64,000 nucleotides of DNA from Himantopus leucocephalus (GCA_003993805.1 RSEF01000031.1:52880398-52944397); one strand, 5' to 3'. Counted from the first letter of the stretch, positions 21,901 to 35,838 are shown. Made by a program: numbers and translations. Notes: generated from the letters alone by a model not told the origin.

Positions 21901-24365
21901 ATGTTTTGCCAGTGCCTAAAAATCCCTAACTGGAGATTAAAATGTAGTAAGTGAATTCATTAGAAGTCAAGTGCACTGGTCATTACTCTGGAAGAAAAGG
22001 AATCATTTTATCTTGCAGTTGTAGGTCACACAGATAAATTTTTGCTTTTTAATGTAGTACTTAAAATCTCCTGTCTTTGCCGAGATGATATAAATGTCAG
22101 TTGTCTCCTTTTTCCACTCTGCATTATGGTACTTTTGTATTTATTTAAAAAAAAAAAAAAAANGAAAAAAACCAAGAGTGCCTCAGAAAGAAAACTCTTA
22201 TTTCAGGAGTTAGACAAGGCAGAGATGCACATAAATCTGTATAACCAGAAGAGATAAGAAGATCATAAAAAAGTCAATACACATCATAACCCTGAACACC
22301 TAACATGGAGATATGGGACAGTTACAGATTATTACAGCATAAATGGCATTAAAACCTATGACAAATCTGTGCTAAATCTCAAATTATACTTCACACAGTA
22401 AACTCTCTCCTAAAAATAATAAAAACAAATTGAGAACCAACTGTGAAAGCTTAACTTTAGTCCTGATTTTCTTTCATTAAAATACAGAATAGTTCAAAGT
22501 CAAACCCTCTGTGATGTGATTTACTTTGCTTTTATGAAAAGCATTATAGAAATGTCCTATAGAAATGTCACTCTATTGTATCTTACTGTATTTAAGAATT
22601 AACTACTCTAGTACAGCCACCAGAGATGAATATATGTACTGATGTGATCAACCCCATCAATTACTACTCACCAGCAGTTAATGCAAAACACTCTTGAGAA
22701 AAGAGACTCGAAGACAAAAGAATAAACACATTATTTAAAAAGGGGTTGCATTTAATACTAGAATTTTTTTTTCCATTCTAAAAGAACCTTATACTACAGT
22801 ATTTTCTTTTTAATAATAACAGCCTTTCATTTAAATGATGCAATCAGTATGCCACAAGCGGTTTCTTTCTTTGGTAGGAGGAGTTAGCAGCTCCAACATT
22901 CAATTGACCTGTTTCCAAATAATCTACAGGAAAAAATGAAGATTAAGTCCTCTAACAAGAGCAGTTTTCACAGTCTAGCATACAAAGAGAAGGATTCGGT
23001 AAAAAGATGAGAGGGCAAGCCGCATTGTGCTGGCTCACTTAAATCTTATTTCCAATTCACTAAATGTGTTATTTGACTTGGCAAGTGAGCTGGTATGTGT
23101 ATTAGATCAGCAGGGAGCCTAATCAAGGAGATGCCAAGTTTGCTGCAGCCCCTCTGTGCAGCATTAGCCTCAACTAGTGACCTTAAGCAAAGTGGGTGGT
23201 TGAACCCAAAAGAGAATAGCATTAACTTTTGCTTGAAGTTCAGCCTGATTTGAAGTCTCCCTTTGTGCGTTATTCCAAAAAAAAAAAAAAATGCAAAAAG
23301 CATTCAACAGAACTGAATCTAGTCTGCTCAGCACCATCTTCACATGCAAGGCTTTATAGAAGCCTGCCTCCATTAATGCTGACACATGCAAAAGAAATGA
23401 AAAGCATTAACTCAGCTAAGGCACTTGATTTTGCAGCTGCAGAACAATTCACTTTGTAACCCAGTAACTTGTAGTTTTCTTTTTTTTTTTTTTTATCCAG
23501 ATAAACTGCTAATTTGTTAATTGCCACAAGAAGTATTTTCAGATATTAAAAATTTCTCAAATAACAACAAAAAGCATACAAAATGGATATGTAACATTAT
23601 CTGTTTATACCCTCATTTTGCTAGCCATTTGGTGTACACAGGTTTGGTTTTTTTTTTTTACATTTTCTGCATTTACAGATCCAGAGAGAATAGTATAAGC
23701 CCTCCCTTTCCAGTTTTTCTGAACTATATTAAATTTAGTGGCTACAGCTTTTGAAAAAAAAAAAAATTATTCCAAATAAGGACATATTTTTGCCTTAAAA
23801 ATATTTAACAGAAGATGCTATTTTTAAACATCGTAAGAGATAAGTTTTTTGTAGATTTAGGATTTGGATGCTTTGGTCTTCCTGTAATTTCTCACTCTAA
23901 TTTTAGTTTGTTGCTGTACTTGTAAGCTGTTGTTCATTACCTCTGTTTCCAGTAACATCAAAGTTTATGTAAACACCCTTTAAAATAATGTTTCTATCAT
24001 TCTTTTCCCAGGTGTAGCCTTTCTCTGCAATGCTCTTTTAGGTTGAAGATGTGGCTCAGAGAAATTATTATCAAAGTACTTTCTATAAATAATGTTAGTA
24101 GACTCCTCTTATAAATTTTCAATGTTTTCATTATTCTCCCATTCTTATTTTTACTGTTTCCAGGCTTTTAAGCTAAGTAGTAGAATCAGTTTAATATCTG
24201 ATTCTCCATCAAGGGACTTTCTCTATCTCTACCAAAAATCAGTTATTCAATTATCCTCTATTCCCCGGTATTTTTACATACAGACATATATATACAGCCT
24301 GTGTAAATTCCTTCTCACTTTGTTCTGGAAAAAAGATTCAATCCAAATGAATCAAGACATCTGAA
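18922..24365. other. Unique AT-rich non-coding stretch
   Basis: No gene is recognised. It contains an ATAC microsatellite (20706-20720), a poly-A run with N (22147-22169), a 13-base-period duplication of TATAGAAATGTC (22545-22569) and several A or T homopolymers (23278-23291, 23480-23494, 23755-23766). The frames at 21045-21954 are open for 70-100 codons but show no recognisable motif. Confidence 0.55.
22147..22163. repeat. Poly-A run ending in N
   Basis: Sixteen A residues, then N at 22163, then GAAAAAAA. This is an unresolved homopolymer join. Confidence 0.95.
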
Positions 24366-24820
24366 GAAAAAAGGGATTTGGGGGTGTTGGTGGGTGAGAA
24401 GCTCACCATGAGCAGTCAATGTGCGCTGGCAGCCCAGCGAGCCCCCGGCATCCCGGGCNNNNNNNNNNNNNNNNNNNNNNNNNNNNNNNNNNNNNNNNNN
24501 NNNNNNNNNNNNNNNNNNNNNNNNNNNNNNNNNNNNNNNNNNNNNNNNNNNNNNNNNNGGGGTAATGGTTTTAAACTAAAAGATGGTAGATTTAGACTAG
24601 AGATATGGAAGAAATTTTTTACAAAGAGGGTGGTGAGACCCTGGCCCAAGTTGTCCAGAGAGGTGGTGGATGCCCCATCCCTGGAAACATTGCAGGTCAG
24701 GCTGGATGGGGCTCTGAGCAACCTGGTCTAATTGAAGATGTCCCTGCTCATGGCAGGGGGTTGGAACTAGATGGTCTTTCAAGCTCCCTTCCAACCCAAA
24801 CCATTCTATGACTCTTATGA
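24366..24820 (+). mobile_element. CR1 LINE, 3' part, interrupted by assembly gap
   Basis: The left piece encodes the CR1 ORF2 C-terminal segment (K-R-D-L-G-V-L-V, then EKLTMSSQCALAAQRA). After the gap the same + strand reading continues as GNGFKLKDGRFRL...KKFF...SREVVDAPSL, the usual final part of CR1 ORF2. The 3' UTR follows with TCCCTTCCAACCCAAACC and ends in the degenerate octamer tail ATTCTATGACTC, the hallmark of CR1 3' ends. The element is 5'-truncated, as is normal for CR1. From the family layout roughly 300 bases of ORF2 should lie between the two pieces, so the 100 N are a placeholder. Confidence 0.93.
24459..24558. other. 100-base N assembly gap
   Basis: Exactly 100 N, a conventional unknown-size gap, inside a CR1 copy and directly after a GC-rich stretch ending in CATCCCGGGC. 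Confidence 0.98.
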
Positions 24821-24954
24821 TTTTCTTCAAAGGCTGAAATAGCTTCCAACTGCTTGTGTACATCTCTGTCCTTGTTGTGTAAGGGAGCTGCACTTCATAT
24901 TTCACTTTAGCTGTGCCCTGTGCCTGCCCTGCTCTCTCCCAAATAGGGGTACGA

Positions 24955-24985
24955 TATTAGGAAAACAGATGATATTTTATATCTG
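24955..24985 (+). repeat. Left arm of 31-base inverted repeat
   Basis: Begins TATTAGGAAAACAG and ends TTTATATCTG; it is the exact reverse complement of 25211-25241. Confidence 0.95.
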
Positions 24986-25210
24986 GTTTTCTTGGCTGTG
25001 GCTGTGAAGGAATCTTGGACACTAAAAACTGGTGCAATTCACTAGAGAAATAAAGAGCTGAATGTGATGCTACTGTCCTTCAAGTCACAGAATCACAGAA
25101 TTCTGCTCTTCAGACTAGATTTGTTGTGCAGAAAGCACCTTTGGGGAAGTCTATACATAAAGTCCCCTACTCAACAGCAAATAGCAGGTTAAGCAGGCTT
25201 TTAATCTAGA

Positions 25211-25241
25211 CAGATATAAAATATCATCTGTTTTCCTAATA
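25211..25241 (-). repeat. Right arm of 31-base inverted repeat
   Basis: Begins CAGATATAAA and ends TTTTCCTAATA; it is the exact reverse complement of 24955-24985. Confidence 0.95.
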
Positions 25242-26578
25242 GAGTATAATAGCTCCTCTCACTGTGTAATGAACAGCCAGCAAAAAAAAAAAAAAATCCA
25301 TTATTTCCTGTACATGCAGTAATAGCTTATCAGAAACAATTACTAATAAATAAAAACAAACTATATTTCAAACAAATGACTTCTCTTCAAGGACCTCAGA
25401 GAACTTCCCAAAATTCCACTTGCCTCAGATGCTCTATAAAACAAAGAAAGTTTAATTTCTTAATAAAATGAGTTATAGGAAAACTAAATTACTTTTGGCT
25501 AAAGACTCTACATGGACAGACCACGTGAGCCTCCCTGTGTTTGGCTTATTCGCCACAATGGATATGAAAACTGACAGTCCCCTGATGACTTAGCAGGAAT
25601 ATAACGGTTGTGACATACTTAAAAATAATTACATAAAAGATGTCATACAGGCAAAAAAATAACAATGGCAGGACCAGGATCCAGGAGGCTACCGACGGCT
25701 CTTGCTGGTCGTGCCTTCTTCAACCTCGTATTGCTCCTCTCCGCCCAAACCCCACAATGCCTTAACCAACTTCTTTTAGGTTTGTGTACCATATCACAGG
25801 AAGCTAAATGGGAAGAAGGGAGAAGACGATCTGTGTGAAACCTATGCATGTAAAGCTTTAATTTGTGATTAATTTCTACAGCTGACTTACAAAGCCCCAG
25901 GAAGTAAAGTCCTTATCAAAAGTGCTAACCCAGTCTGACCCACAGCAACACTACTGGGCGCCACCGACATATCAGAGAGTGTGGTATAAAGGAGAGCCAT
26001 ATAAAGAGGGTAAAATGAGGGGTTAAAAGTCACACCAAACATACTGGAAAGGCCTGCAGGCTCCTCAACCTTTATTCTTTAATTGGGAGGAGAAGAGTTT
26101 TTACTAAAGACTAAGTCTACAATGTAGGCCGGCAGCCCAACTGGGCAATACCCTTGATTTGTGCAGTTCGCAGCAGTTCTCTTCTAAAGTCTTCGTACAA
26201 ACCCTTTTTTCAAACGCAGGAAACATTTTTAAAAGTAAAAAGGTATTTTACTAATTTTTTTTAATGAAACCTTGACTGCCAGAAATACTTGAAGTTGGTA
26301 ATCATTTGCAGACTCCTTTCCCCTTCCTCACTGCAGGACTGAGGGCAGTAGCACAGCTGGCTGTCAGCTCAGCCCTTATTACCAACACCAATTATTGGTT
26401 AAAAAAGCCTACTATTAGTATCTGGCTACATTTCTTCACACAAGACGTTAGGAAAAAGAAAGTCAAGCCCTAACCTTGTGATAGTAAATGTGCCTGTTTT
26501 TATATTTTATCGCAAACGTTCAAATAAGAGGAAGTCATGAACCATTTTATCTTTGGTTCTCATTTAGGGGCAGAGTTT

Positions 26579-26615
26579 AAAAAAAAAAAAAAAANNTTAA
26601 AAAAAAAAAAAAAAA
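26579..26615. repeat. Poly-A tract with NN
   Basis: Two A runs flank NNTT (N at 26595-26596). This is an unresolved homopolymer. Confidence 0.95.
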
Positions 26616-29600
26616 GGCATTATAAAACAATCCCTCCTCTCATGTGATCTTCCTGGCAGGTATCACACTTTGGAGAAAAATCCATGACAAAGACAGCAAG
26701 CAAGAAAATTGAGTGCGGTAACCAAAAAACATCTGTAATTCTGGATTCTTTCACAAGGCATAAGGTTCATAAAATCAAAGCCATTTAAATGAAATCAAAA
26801 TTTATTTTCCACCCAGCAAAAAATTGGGTTAGAACTGGATATAAACATTAAAATACATAATCAGTGTTGGCCAAAGATGCGTCCTGAAACATAGCAGGAA
26901 CTGCCATTCAAGAGAAACAATACGCAGATTTATTTAATCAATCCAATACTGCACTTAGATGGGAAAAGAGCTTGGATAATTTTTCTGTTAGTAACAAAAT
27001 TTCCTATTATATAGTAGACATTGTTAAGAGGACAATACATACTAAAAATTACCAGTGGAGATATTTTATTAACTCTACTTAAAACATGAACTGTGGGCAG
27101 TATGTTAAACACCACCATATGGTAACGCATCATGTGCTTGCAAACATTATAGGTGATGAGGTAGGTGATGAGCTATCAGGATTTGGGTTATACATCAGTC
27201 ATGGGAAAGGTCAGAAGACATTACTTTGTTTCTCATGTACAGTTAGTCAAGTGAATCTAGCAGGAAGAGAGGAAAGCTCTCTGTGTGTCTCTAGGTCTTT
27301 ACACTGCATTCACGATTTGCCTTAACAAAAAGAAGCACATGTCACCAACAAGAAGCAATACCAACTCTACATGAAATAATGGTCATCTTTTTAGCAGGAA
27401 TATCCCTCTTCCAAACTTACGAGATGTTCTGTGAGGTCAGTGGAATTTTTGTCAAATGCTGTTATATAGATATATAAAGACATTATAAAGTGGTTTTGGG
27501 TGGAGATATGAATCTGTTGATGCGTCCATACATGTCAAAAGAAAAAAAAAAATCAGTCTGCCAAGCTTTGGTGTTAAGAGTCACTTAATCTAACCACAAA
27601 CGCAAAATATTTCTTGCAAAAGTGTGCCACATCCTCTAAATACATAAGTAAATACAGAATATTACCAAAGTGAAAATGGAAATGTCAGCTGTAATCCAAG
27701 TAACCTGTGTTTAATCTAAATTGCTTATTCCAGCTTCATCGCTGGCAGGAGAGATAGGCACCTCTAGGCATGTAGGAGAGGTGCTGTCTTTAAGAGCTGG
27801 CTTCTCTCCACTTTTGAGTAAAGAACTGAGGTCACCAGCTGAGGTCAAATGCCTACCTCTCAGCTCAAGCTTGGTAAGATGTAGTCCAGCTGTAAAGTCT
27901 CGTAGTTCCTTAGACAGTCACATGCCAACACAGACGTTCTATGTCTTGCTCAACTCCAAAGCCATAAATTTGTTTTGGATTAATTTCTTTGCATTTTTTT
28001 TTGAGAGGTTTTTTTTTAGAGTTTTCTTTGTTAAAAATAAAAGGAAATCCATTTCATGTAGATTGTTAGCTTTACAGCCCTAGATGGACAATTCTCAACA
28101 ACATTGTATCTTTTGGCCTTCCGCAGGCTCTTCTACAGGTTTCTATCCAAGATAAAAAGACGACCTACTGCAAAGACTAAGTACCTTTTATCAGAAATAA
28201 GCACGGTGATAAAAATATAGACAGTCTGAAGTATTTGTAAAGATGGAAATAAAGGTTAAGAACAAATTGCAATATTATTTTACTGAAATTTTCCTAATTT
28301 TATCCTAGTCTTTTGTCCAGAACAGTCACGCACTTCAGGACTGTTGGGTGATACTTACACAAAAGCTGTAAGGCTTGCACGAACAACGTTATTTACTCTT
28401 GAACACATCCAGGATTATTGCTACAAAAATGTTATTCTTTAAATAATGAATACGTTGACCATGTAACTTGACAGTACCTGTCATACTTCATCAAAGACAA
28501 GTTAGCACAGTTAAGGTCACCAAAAGGAAACTATTAAAACATAAATGTTTTCATTTCTTGTGATCTGGTACTTTTCCTACAGCACTACATATCACTTTCG
28601 AATTACCTAATTAAGAGTGATGCTTTCCTCTTACTCTGGTTCTAAAATGCAAGTGTTTGCCTGCTGCATATTTCTGTTCAATACGTACACACACGGAATC
28701 AATTGATTTGTAATAAAAAAATCCATTAATTCATAATTAAACCGATAGCAATCTCCTTTTTAAAATGACTTGCTCAATTTATTTGAAAGGAAAGTTGAAA
28801 CTGTGTAAACACAAACAATTTCTATGTGAATTCCTTCCATGTTTGGCCCTGATTAATCCAAGCCCAGTTCCTGAAATCTGCCATATGCAGATGAACTGCT
28901 TTGCCTTAAGCAGTCTTCCATCTGCACTCCTGCCAGGATTAGTTCATAAGCTATGCAAGCCTCCACCTTTTCCATTCCAGTTGCTATTTTTAAATAACCA
29001 AATTCTTAGTTCATTTTAAAGTATAACACTCCAAGGATGCATATATGTTCAACCGACAGATATTAATTTAAATTTATTTAGCCATAAATCTTTGGTTCTG
29101 CTTGTATCAGTGTAAATCTACCTCATCTTATTTTCTCCTCTATCAGTTAATTTGTATTCTACTTTGAGAAATGAAGTTTGGTTTGTGAACTAGTTAGCAA
29201 CCTGCCCCACCCCCTGCCTTTTTTCAGAAGAAAGAAGTCAGTAAACAGAAAATACTATCTTTTCATAAATGCAGATCATAAAGTAATTTCTAATAAGGAG
29301 TTCAAAAGAGGTTAGAAAATATGAATCCATTTTTGGAGTTTGGGGCATCAGCTCATTAAGGGTAATATTGCAAGCTTCCAGTTTGAAAAAGGCACTGACT
29401 CAAATTTGTAATGATTTCACTTTCAAATTTCTTTTATCTCAGCTGCTGCTACTTCAACAAATACAAGTGCTTCAGATATAATAGGCAGACTAATGAGCAT
29501 TGCAGCTGATTACTAAAATATTGTAATACTTCCCAAGGCATAATGACATCTTTTTCAAAATTAAGAAAACAGAATACTTCTCCTCTTTACTGCTATCGTA

Positions 29601-32600
29601 TGACCTCAGCCTAAACTACAAATCCAACTTTTCCCAGTACAGTTGAAGCAAGAAGTGTCTTGTTAGGATTAATTTTGTTTTAGGGAAGTTCCTAATTTGC
29701 TTTGGTCAGTGTGTTCACTGTGGCTTTAGTGAATTTAAAGCCCATCATGTGCTTTCACAGATGTCGATTCCCTGTGCTATATTTTGATAGCCCTTATACA
29801 CGATTATTTTTCATTCACCGTATTCGTAGTTTGGGAATCAGAAAAAAGAGTCATTTAAATGTTATGTTTCTAAAGCAGAGAGAAAACTGCAAAGAAGCTC
29901 TAAAATCCTTTCCCAGGACACATTACAACACCTCTCAGCACAGCCTTTGTAGAAGACATCTGTAAAAATACTCCAAAAGCACATCTTTCAAAGTTTATTT
30001 CTGCAGGATGGGCTGATAAGCAGAATGGGACAAGGGAAGGATATTATGAGCACAAACATTTTGAGCTATGGATTTTATTTTAAGCAACCTTGAGAGAGAA
30101 GTCAGATGCCAAAGAAGGAACAAAGATCTTGAAAGTCGCCTCTGTCTCCCTTCTCCCTGTCTCACAAGTTCTGTGTTGCTCATCTAAACAACAACACAGA
30201 ATCTTCCCCCAAAACTGAAATGGGGATAGTAATTATTTTGCCAACTCCAGTGAAGTGCAATGGCTGGGTTTCTCCCTGAGATTTAAATTCAGCAATTCAA
30301 ATTTCCCAGACATTTCAATTCCAATGATTTCAGTGAAGCCAGATTTAGCCCAGAAGTGCAGGTTCGGAAAAATACATGCTAATATATATCAGTGTTCATT
30401 CAGTAGGGAACGTTGGAGCATGCTTAAGACTGGATGAAGATTTTAGGAAATACCTTTTACTGAAATGGAGCTGCAGTGAGTGTTGAGTATTCAAACAACT
30501 GTAACCACCCAACATGTATAAATATAAATTGCTTCATAATATGCCTTTAAAAAACCCAGAAAATGCTCAATATGACCTACAATATGAGACATCTGTGGTC
30601 CTCAACAGCAGAGAGCAACTAGCTTGATCTCAAGGGCCTCGTCATGTAATTCAGAGGGTTGGGGTTTTTTTTGGCTCTTTCATTCTGGGTTTGAAGACAG
30701 ATTGCTTTACAAGGTACATCAGCCTGCAGGGAATAGCAATTTCCTTTTTCCTCTGCAACAAAACAAATGTAACTTTAAAAACTGTTTATCTTTGATCAAA
30801 AATATATTACTTAGCACACTAAGTAAACAGCTCTATAATTTGTCATTGAAATTATTGCTTCCTGTGGCTATTTTTAGTGTTTTTACATTTGCTGGGCAGT
30901 TGGTAACAAGAGCTGATATCCTTGCCATTTGTTTTTTATTTTTGTAATGATCTTAGAAAAAACATTTTGAAATATGAGCTGTTCTTTAAAGTAACGGATA
31001 AACTACCATGCTGCCAGGAATTATACGCAACTTCCTCACTAAATAATCATGGGAACTCAAGCAACAACCACAACCCACACACATAATGCATGAAACCATA
31101 CGGAACACATATATTACTTTTCTGTGGTAACACATTCACCCGGGAAGTCCAAGGCAATGATCAGAGTATTAAAAAAACCCCCAACAACACTCCCCCCACA
31201 CCTCTGTCTCACCCCACCAACTGTAAAACCAAATACTTTCAGAAAAAAAGTTTCAGAAGAGTGTTTGTGAAATCAGCGTAGATCTTTTTATTAGACTCTT
31301 AAGGCCTTTACTCTGTTTTTCTGATTTACTGAATAGACTGCAGATGTATTTTTCAATGCACAATATTACTATAACTCATATTTACATTTTATGCTCCGCA
31401 TTGTTTAAGGCCACGGTGTAACACCTGTCTCTTCAGAGCTATCACTTCATGTCATGGTTCCTTGTCTTTTCTTGCCATTTTTTCTCTTTGGCTTTCATTT
31501 TCCGAAGGTGTCATCATCTGAAGTCTGCTGCGGCATTATGAATCAGCATGCTACTGTTTATTGATCACACGCTGTAAGCCAGCTTTCCTTTCGATTCTAT
31601 GCAAAACAATGTCTTTGATCTACTGCTTGTCCTTTCGGGTCACAAAAAGAACATTTTGTGTCTTCTTCATTTGGCTCTGAGGCAATTTAAAACTTGCATC
31701 TTTGATTTCTTCACTATTCAACAAATTCACCTTTTGCTGGAGGGAGGTGTAAATTAGGACACCCAAACTCACTGCAATTTATCAACTTAATATCTTTTAA
31801 AGAGGAGTTTGGTGTTAGAAGTGGAAGAAAGGAGAGTGTGATTATGATTTCTCTCTATATCCCAGAAAATTTTTGCCTGACTCTTGGTACTGACCCAACC
31901 TAGAAAGTGTTTCCTTTATTCCTTCATTTTAACTCTCCCTTGAAACATTCTTGACAAGTCCTTATTTCATCCTACATACACCTTTTTTTCCTGTTACTCT
32001 ACTGCATACCCACAGAGGTGCCTTGTGACTCATCTTATTTCTTACTTTAGAGGAAAGATTCCCAGTATTTGGGAAGTAGCAACTCCATTTCCTAACACCG
32101 TCTACTCTCTTCCCTCTGACATTATGAATGTGCTATCTGCACAGTACTCTAAGGTCTTCATAAAGTGTCACAGCACTAGGTAACGTGCAAAAGTTAAAGC
32201 TCCGTCATTGATAGCTGCAGAATAACTTCATTTCATCTAAAACTGGATTTTACTCTTGAGTTGTTGTCCATCCACTATAGAAGTTCTGCAGATAAGTTAT
32301 AGTCTAGACCCATGTTTCTGATGTTTATCGTGTTCCTAGCTGAACCTATATACATTTAAAATGTGGTCTTGATCCAAGCTGAAAATTTGCCAGAATTATA
32401 AAAAGCAGTTTACATTCTAGAATTCAATATCATTCAGTTTCTTTAGAAAAAACAGACAATATCGGGAATCTCTGGAGGTCTTTGATCAATAAAATGAAGA
32501 CTATATTTTTATTTTGACTGTAATTAATGGGAGGGGCTGGCATTATCAGCTGTAACATTACCTTGAGAAATGCATACAGCAGGCTCTTCTGGGGAAATCC

Positions 32601-33457
32601 CAAGCTCATCTGACTGCAGGCATCCGTTCAGCTGTTCTGAATTAGCTAGTTTTGCAGATCTGCATCAGAGATGTAAGGTTCTGAAAATATGAAGGTGCCT
32701 TGTTTTTCCCATCTTTTCTTCTCAAAAGCAATCCTTAAATGTCTGCCCAGGGCAAGAGAACTTCTGCCGGCAGATCTCAGCCGTGAAAGCCTGGGATTAT
32801 TATGGGGTTTAGATTTTTTTTTTTTTTTCTTTCACAGATATATATGGAGCAGAAAATTTCTGAAACACAGAGATTGTTAATGAAACTATCTCACAATAAG
32901 TCTGCTAAGTATTTCTTGTAATTTACCCACTAGAACAGGCCAGGTTTTTGAACGGGAAAAGGCACAGATCAGAAGTGCATTTGCAAAGCAGGGTCTTTAT
33001 TTCCAAAGGGTAAGTACAGCACTGTACAATTTCTTTTGTTCTTGGCTTTCTCCTATATAATTTTTTTTGTGCAGGAAAATATTGTTAGAATTTGAGGATG
33101 CAAAAGTGATGGCAAAGCTTAGTGTGGTAGCCATCTAATCAAGACTGTTCTTTGGAGCTTAAGACATAGGTAAAAAATACATTAACAATACTAGTATTGG
33201 CTGCCCATGGACAATGATGGTGATGATAATAACAGTATGACCCAATGAAATATTAAATATAAGACTCCGAGAATAGCTCATACCCTACACCATCTATGTA
33301 CTGTTTGATCCTACCTCTTCTCTCAAGCATTCTCAGTAAGGTTTAGAAAACTGTACAAGCCAAAACCTGGAGAAGAGAAATCAATGTCGTTCAAGCTTAA
33401 AATCAAAAGTAGTTTAGAATTAAAATATAATCCTGTTTACCTTATGCAGGCGGTCCA

Positions 33458-33500
33458 TACAGACACACACATAAACCCATGCATACACATGCATGCATAT
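33458..33500 (+). repeat. CA/CATG-rich low-complexity patch
   Basis: ACACACAC followed by CATGCATACACATGCATGCA. This is a short alternating purine-pyrimidine tract. Confidence 0.7.
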
Positions 33501-35822
33501 GAACAAAACTACATGGAATATCTTTTGAACTTTGTAGAAGAAGCAGCTGTGCACTTGCAGTTGTCAAAGTCCCCAGCTGTGCCTTCTGTGTAAGATCATG
33601 CAATGCTGTCTCCAGATTGTCAGGAGAACGTATTAATTTTGCACCATTTTCTGTTCCCTTTACACTCTTTGTCATGAAAATGAGCATGTATAATGAAGAG
33701 AACATGAGAGGCATTAACATTCGGTGATAACTCACTTCACTGTCAAAAATAGTGGTCACACAATGGGAAGTGGCATGTTTATCTAGTCTCAAGGCCAACA
33801 TAGGCATGAAGACTTAAAAATGGCACGGCACTGCTATATTGCATTTCTTTTGAAAGGATTATATCATATGCAGATGCAAAAACATTATGATTGACAATAA
33901 AACAAAAAATATTTTTTAGCAAATTGCCAATGTTACAAAATGAATTCCAAATTTCCTTCTTTTTTTCCCCAAAATTTCAGGAATTACAAAATATTTTTGT
34001 CTTGAAATAACCTTGTCCGTCTATCACTGCCAGAATCATTGAAGGAACCTTTGTGGCTAGAATACAAACCTCCTTGAAAACTAATTTCAAATCCCTTTGT
34101 GACAAATGACTTCTAGCCCAGTATTTGAAAGACATCCTTTTTTTTCGTTGTTTCTGACACCCAGTCTTCCATGCGCCATCCTCTACCCCACAGGATATTT
34201 TGCAGCTAGACAGTAGGGAAGGGAATGAAAAGAAAATGCTGAGCAATGCAAACACTAATGTTATTTGGCCATCTGAATTCAGCTAAATAATTTTCAGCTG
34301 ATTTTGTATGGTTGAACATGTAAATCACCCATCCCCACTGCTGCCAACTGCTGCAGTAGCAGCTGCTCCGCCTGTCCTCCAGACCAGCGCCCTCTCCTGT
34401 TCCCAAGCAGAGCAAGTCAGAGGGGTAGAAGTTTCCTCCAACAGTTGGCAACCCACCCTCTGACCTCCCGAGGAGCCAAAACGCAACCCCAGAGTGCCAA
34501 TGATGTAACCGCATCGTGCAGACAGGAAACAGAACATCATTTCCCCCTAATGCTCTACAGAAAAAAAAAAGAAGAGGAAAAAAACAAAACCCAACACAAG
34601 TTTTTCTGCAAGATCTATTCCCAGCCCTGCTGTAATAGGCTCCAGACTGTCCTCATTCATCTCGATCTAACTCAGGATTTTGTGTGAGAAGAGATGATCT
34701 GATAGTTCCCCACCGCTTAATCTGTCCCCAGATCTTCAAGGATAGATTACTGGCTTGCTCTCCATTCACAAGATGGCCATGAGGGCAGCTTAACCACCCT
34801 GCTTCTGCAGGTTAAGATTATAGGAAAATAAGAAACTTTATCTATCATGCAGCAGTAGGAATCAAAAATTCCTGTAGCAGGAAGACAGGGATGCCCTCAA
34901 GGCTTGAGCTGGGAAAGAATTCAATCCAAAATAAGCTTGAAGAAATCAAACAGGTATTTCTTCACAGTCTCTGCTCCTAGGCAGAGAATCAGTGATTTCC
35001 CAGTTATATTAACACAGAGGCAAACGCGCACATTCTATGTGTCTCTCCCTACTTTGGGGTTACCATATTCTCCTACTGATCCTCCCCATCTCTTTGGCTG
35101 GAAATGGAAGGAAAGAGAGGGAAAACACTACTGAGAAGGATCTCCCGAACCATCAGATCCAACACCCACCTCAGGAGTACACAACATGTAACATTTCCGT
35201 ATGGTGACCAAATGCCAAACTCCTGAATTAGAAAGGTCAAGAATACCAGAAAAACAATGTCTGTCTTCTGGTAGACAACATTGTTAACATCATTGCTCAC
35301 ACAGCAAATGGGTTTTCTCGACAGCTTCTAGAAATTCTCTCCCATGATCCTCAACTTGATTACCTTTTCCCAGATGACCATTATGCTTCCCCCGTAATCT
35401 TTTGAAATGCTATTATCAAGCTCAAAGATATTCTGGAAAAGAAGAATATTAGTCTCTTCCTTGGTTTGCATTTAGCGAAGTCCCGTGTAAAGCCCTGATC
35501 CTTCACATCAACCCTGTGTGCATACTGCAGTGTGTACAGCAGTAGTTTGTTTTTTGGCAGACATGCGGTATTGCAGTTCAGACCAAACACAGGAGCATCA
35601 GGAAAGGGGATCTTTTCATTCCCACCTCCATTTTCCCTCCCACAAACCATTTGTGCCATAGGAAGTAAAGTAGTGGCAACAACCTTTCCGTACCTGGAAG
35701 TCTAAAGGAACAAATATTACAGGATGTCAGCTTAGTCCTCTGTCAGTATTTGCAATATTATTTATGCAGCTGAACAGAGTGAATCACCAGATGACTCAAC
35801 CTCCAAAACACCACGATAACAG

Positions 35823-35838
35823 TAAATAAATAAATAAA
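35823..35838 (+). repeat. AAAT microsatellite
   Basis: Four AAAT units (TAAATAAATAAATAAAG). Confidence 0.85.

Larger units (their letters stand above)
24955..25241. mobile_element. Candidate MITE (Tc1/mariner-like) with perfect 31-base inverted ends
   Basis: Bases 24955-24985 and 25211-25241 are perfect reverse complements over 31 bases, separated by 225 unrelated bases. The outer ends read TA-TTAGG... and ...CCTAA-TA. Treating TA as the target-site duplication gives a 283-base element (24957-25239) with 29-base inverted terminal repeats beginning TTAGG, as in several mariner MITEs. No transposase frame fits inside, so it would be non-autonomous. The inside holds a short direct repeat CACAGAATCACAGAAT near 25087. 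The alternatives are a foldback element or a chance-preserved inverted duplication. Perfect arms imply a fairly young insertion or arm homogenisation. Confidence 0.55.

Noticed and set aside
21045..21954. Cluster of 70-103 codon + strand frames suggesting a gene
   Set aside because: Frames are separate, out of phase, without splice signals or domains; consistent with chance in slightly GC-richer sequence.
25087..25104. CACAGAATCACAGAAT resembling the inverted tail of a minus-strand CR1
   Set aside because: The following sequence does not match the CR1 3' UTR, so it is only a short direct repeat inside the candidate MITE.
27721..28083. 120-codon + strand frame
   Set aside because: The second half is Phe-rich translation of T runs and the first half has no recognisable motif.
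32930..33008. Possible exon ending at AAAGG|GTAAGT
   Set aside because: The upstream ACCCACTAG lacks a convincing pyrimidine tract and the reading frames contain no recognisable motif.
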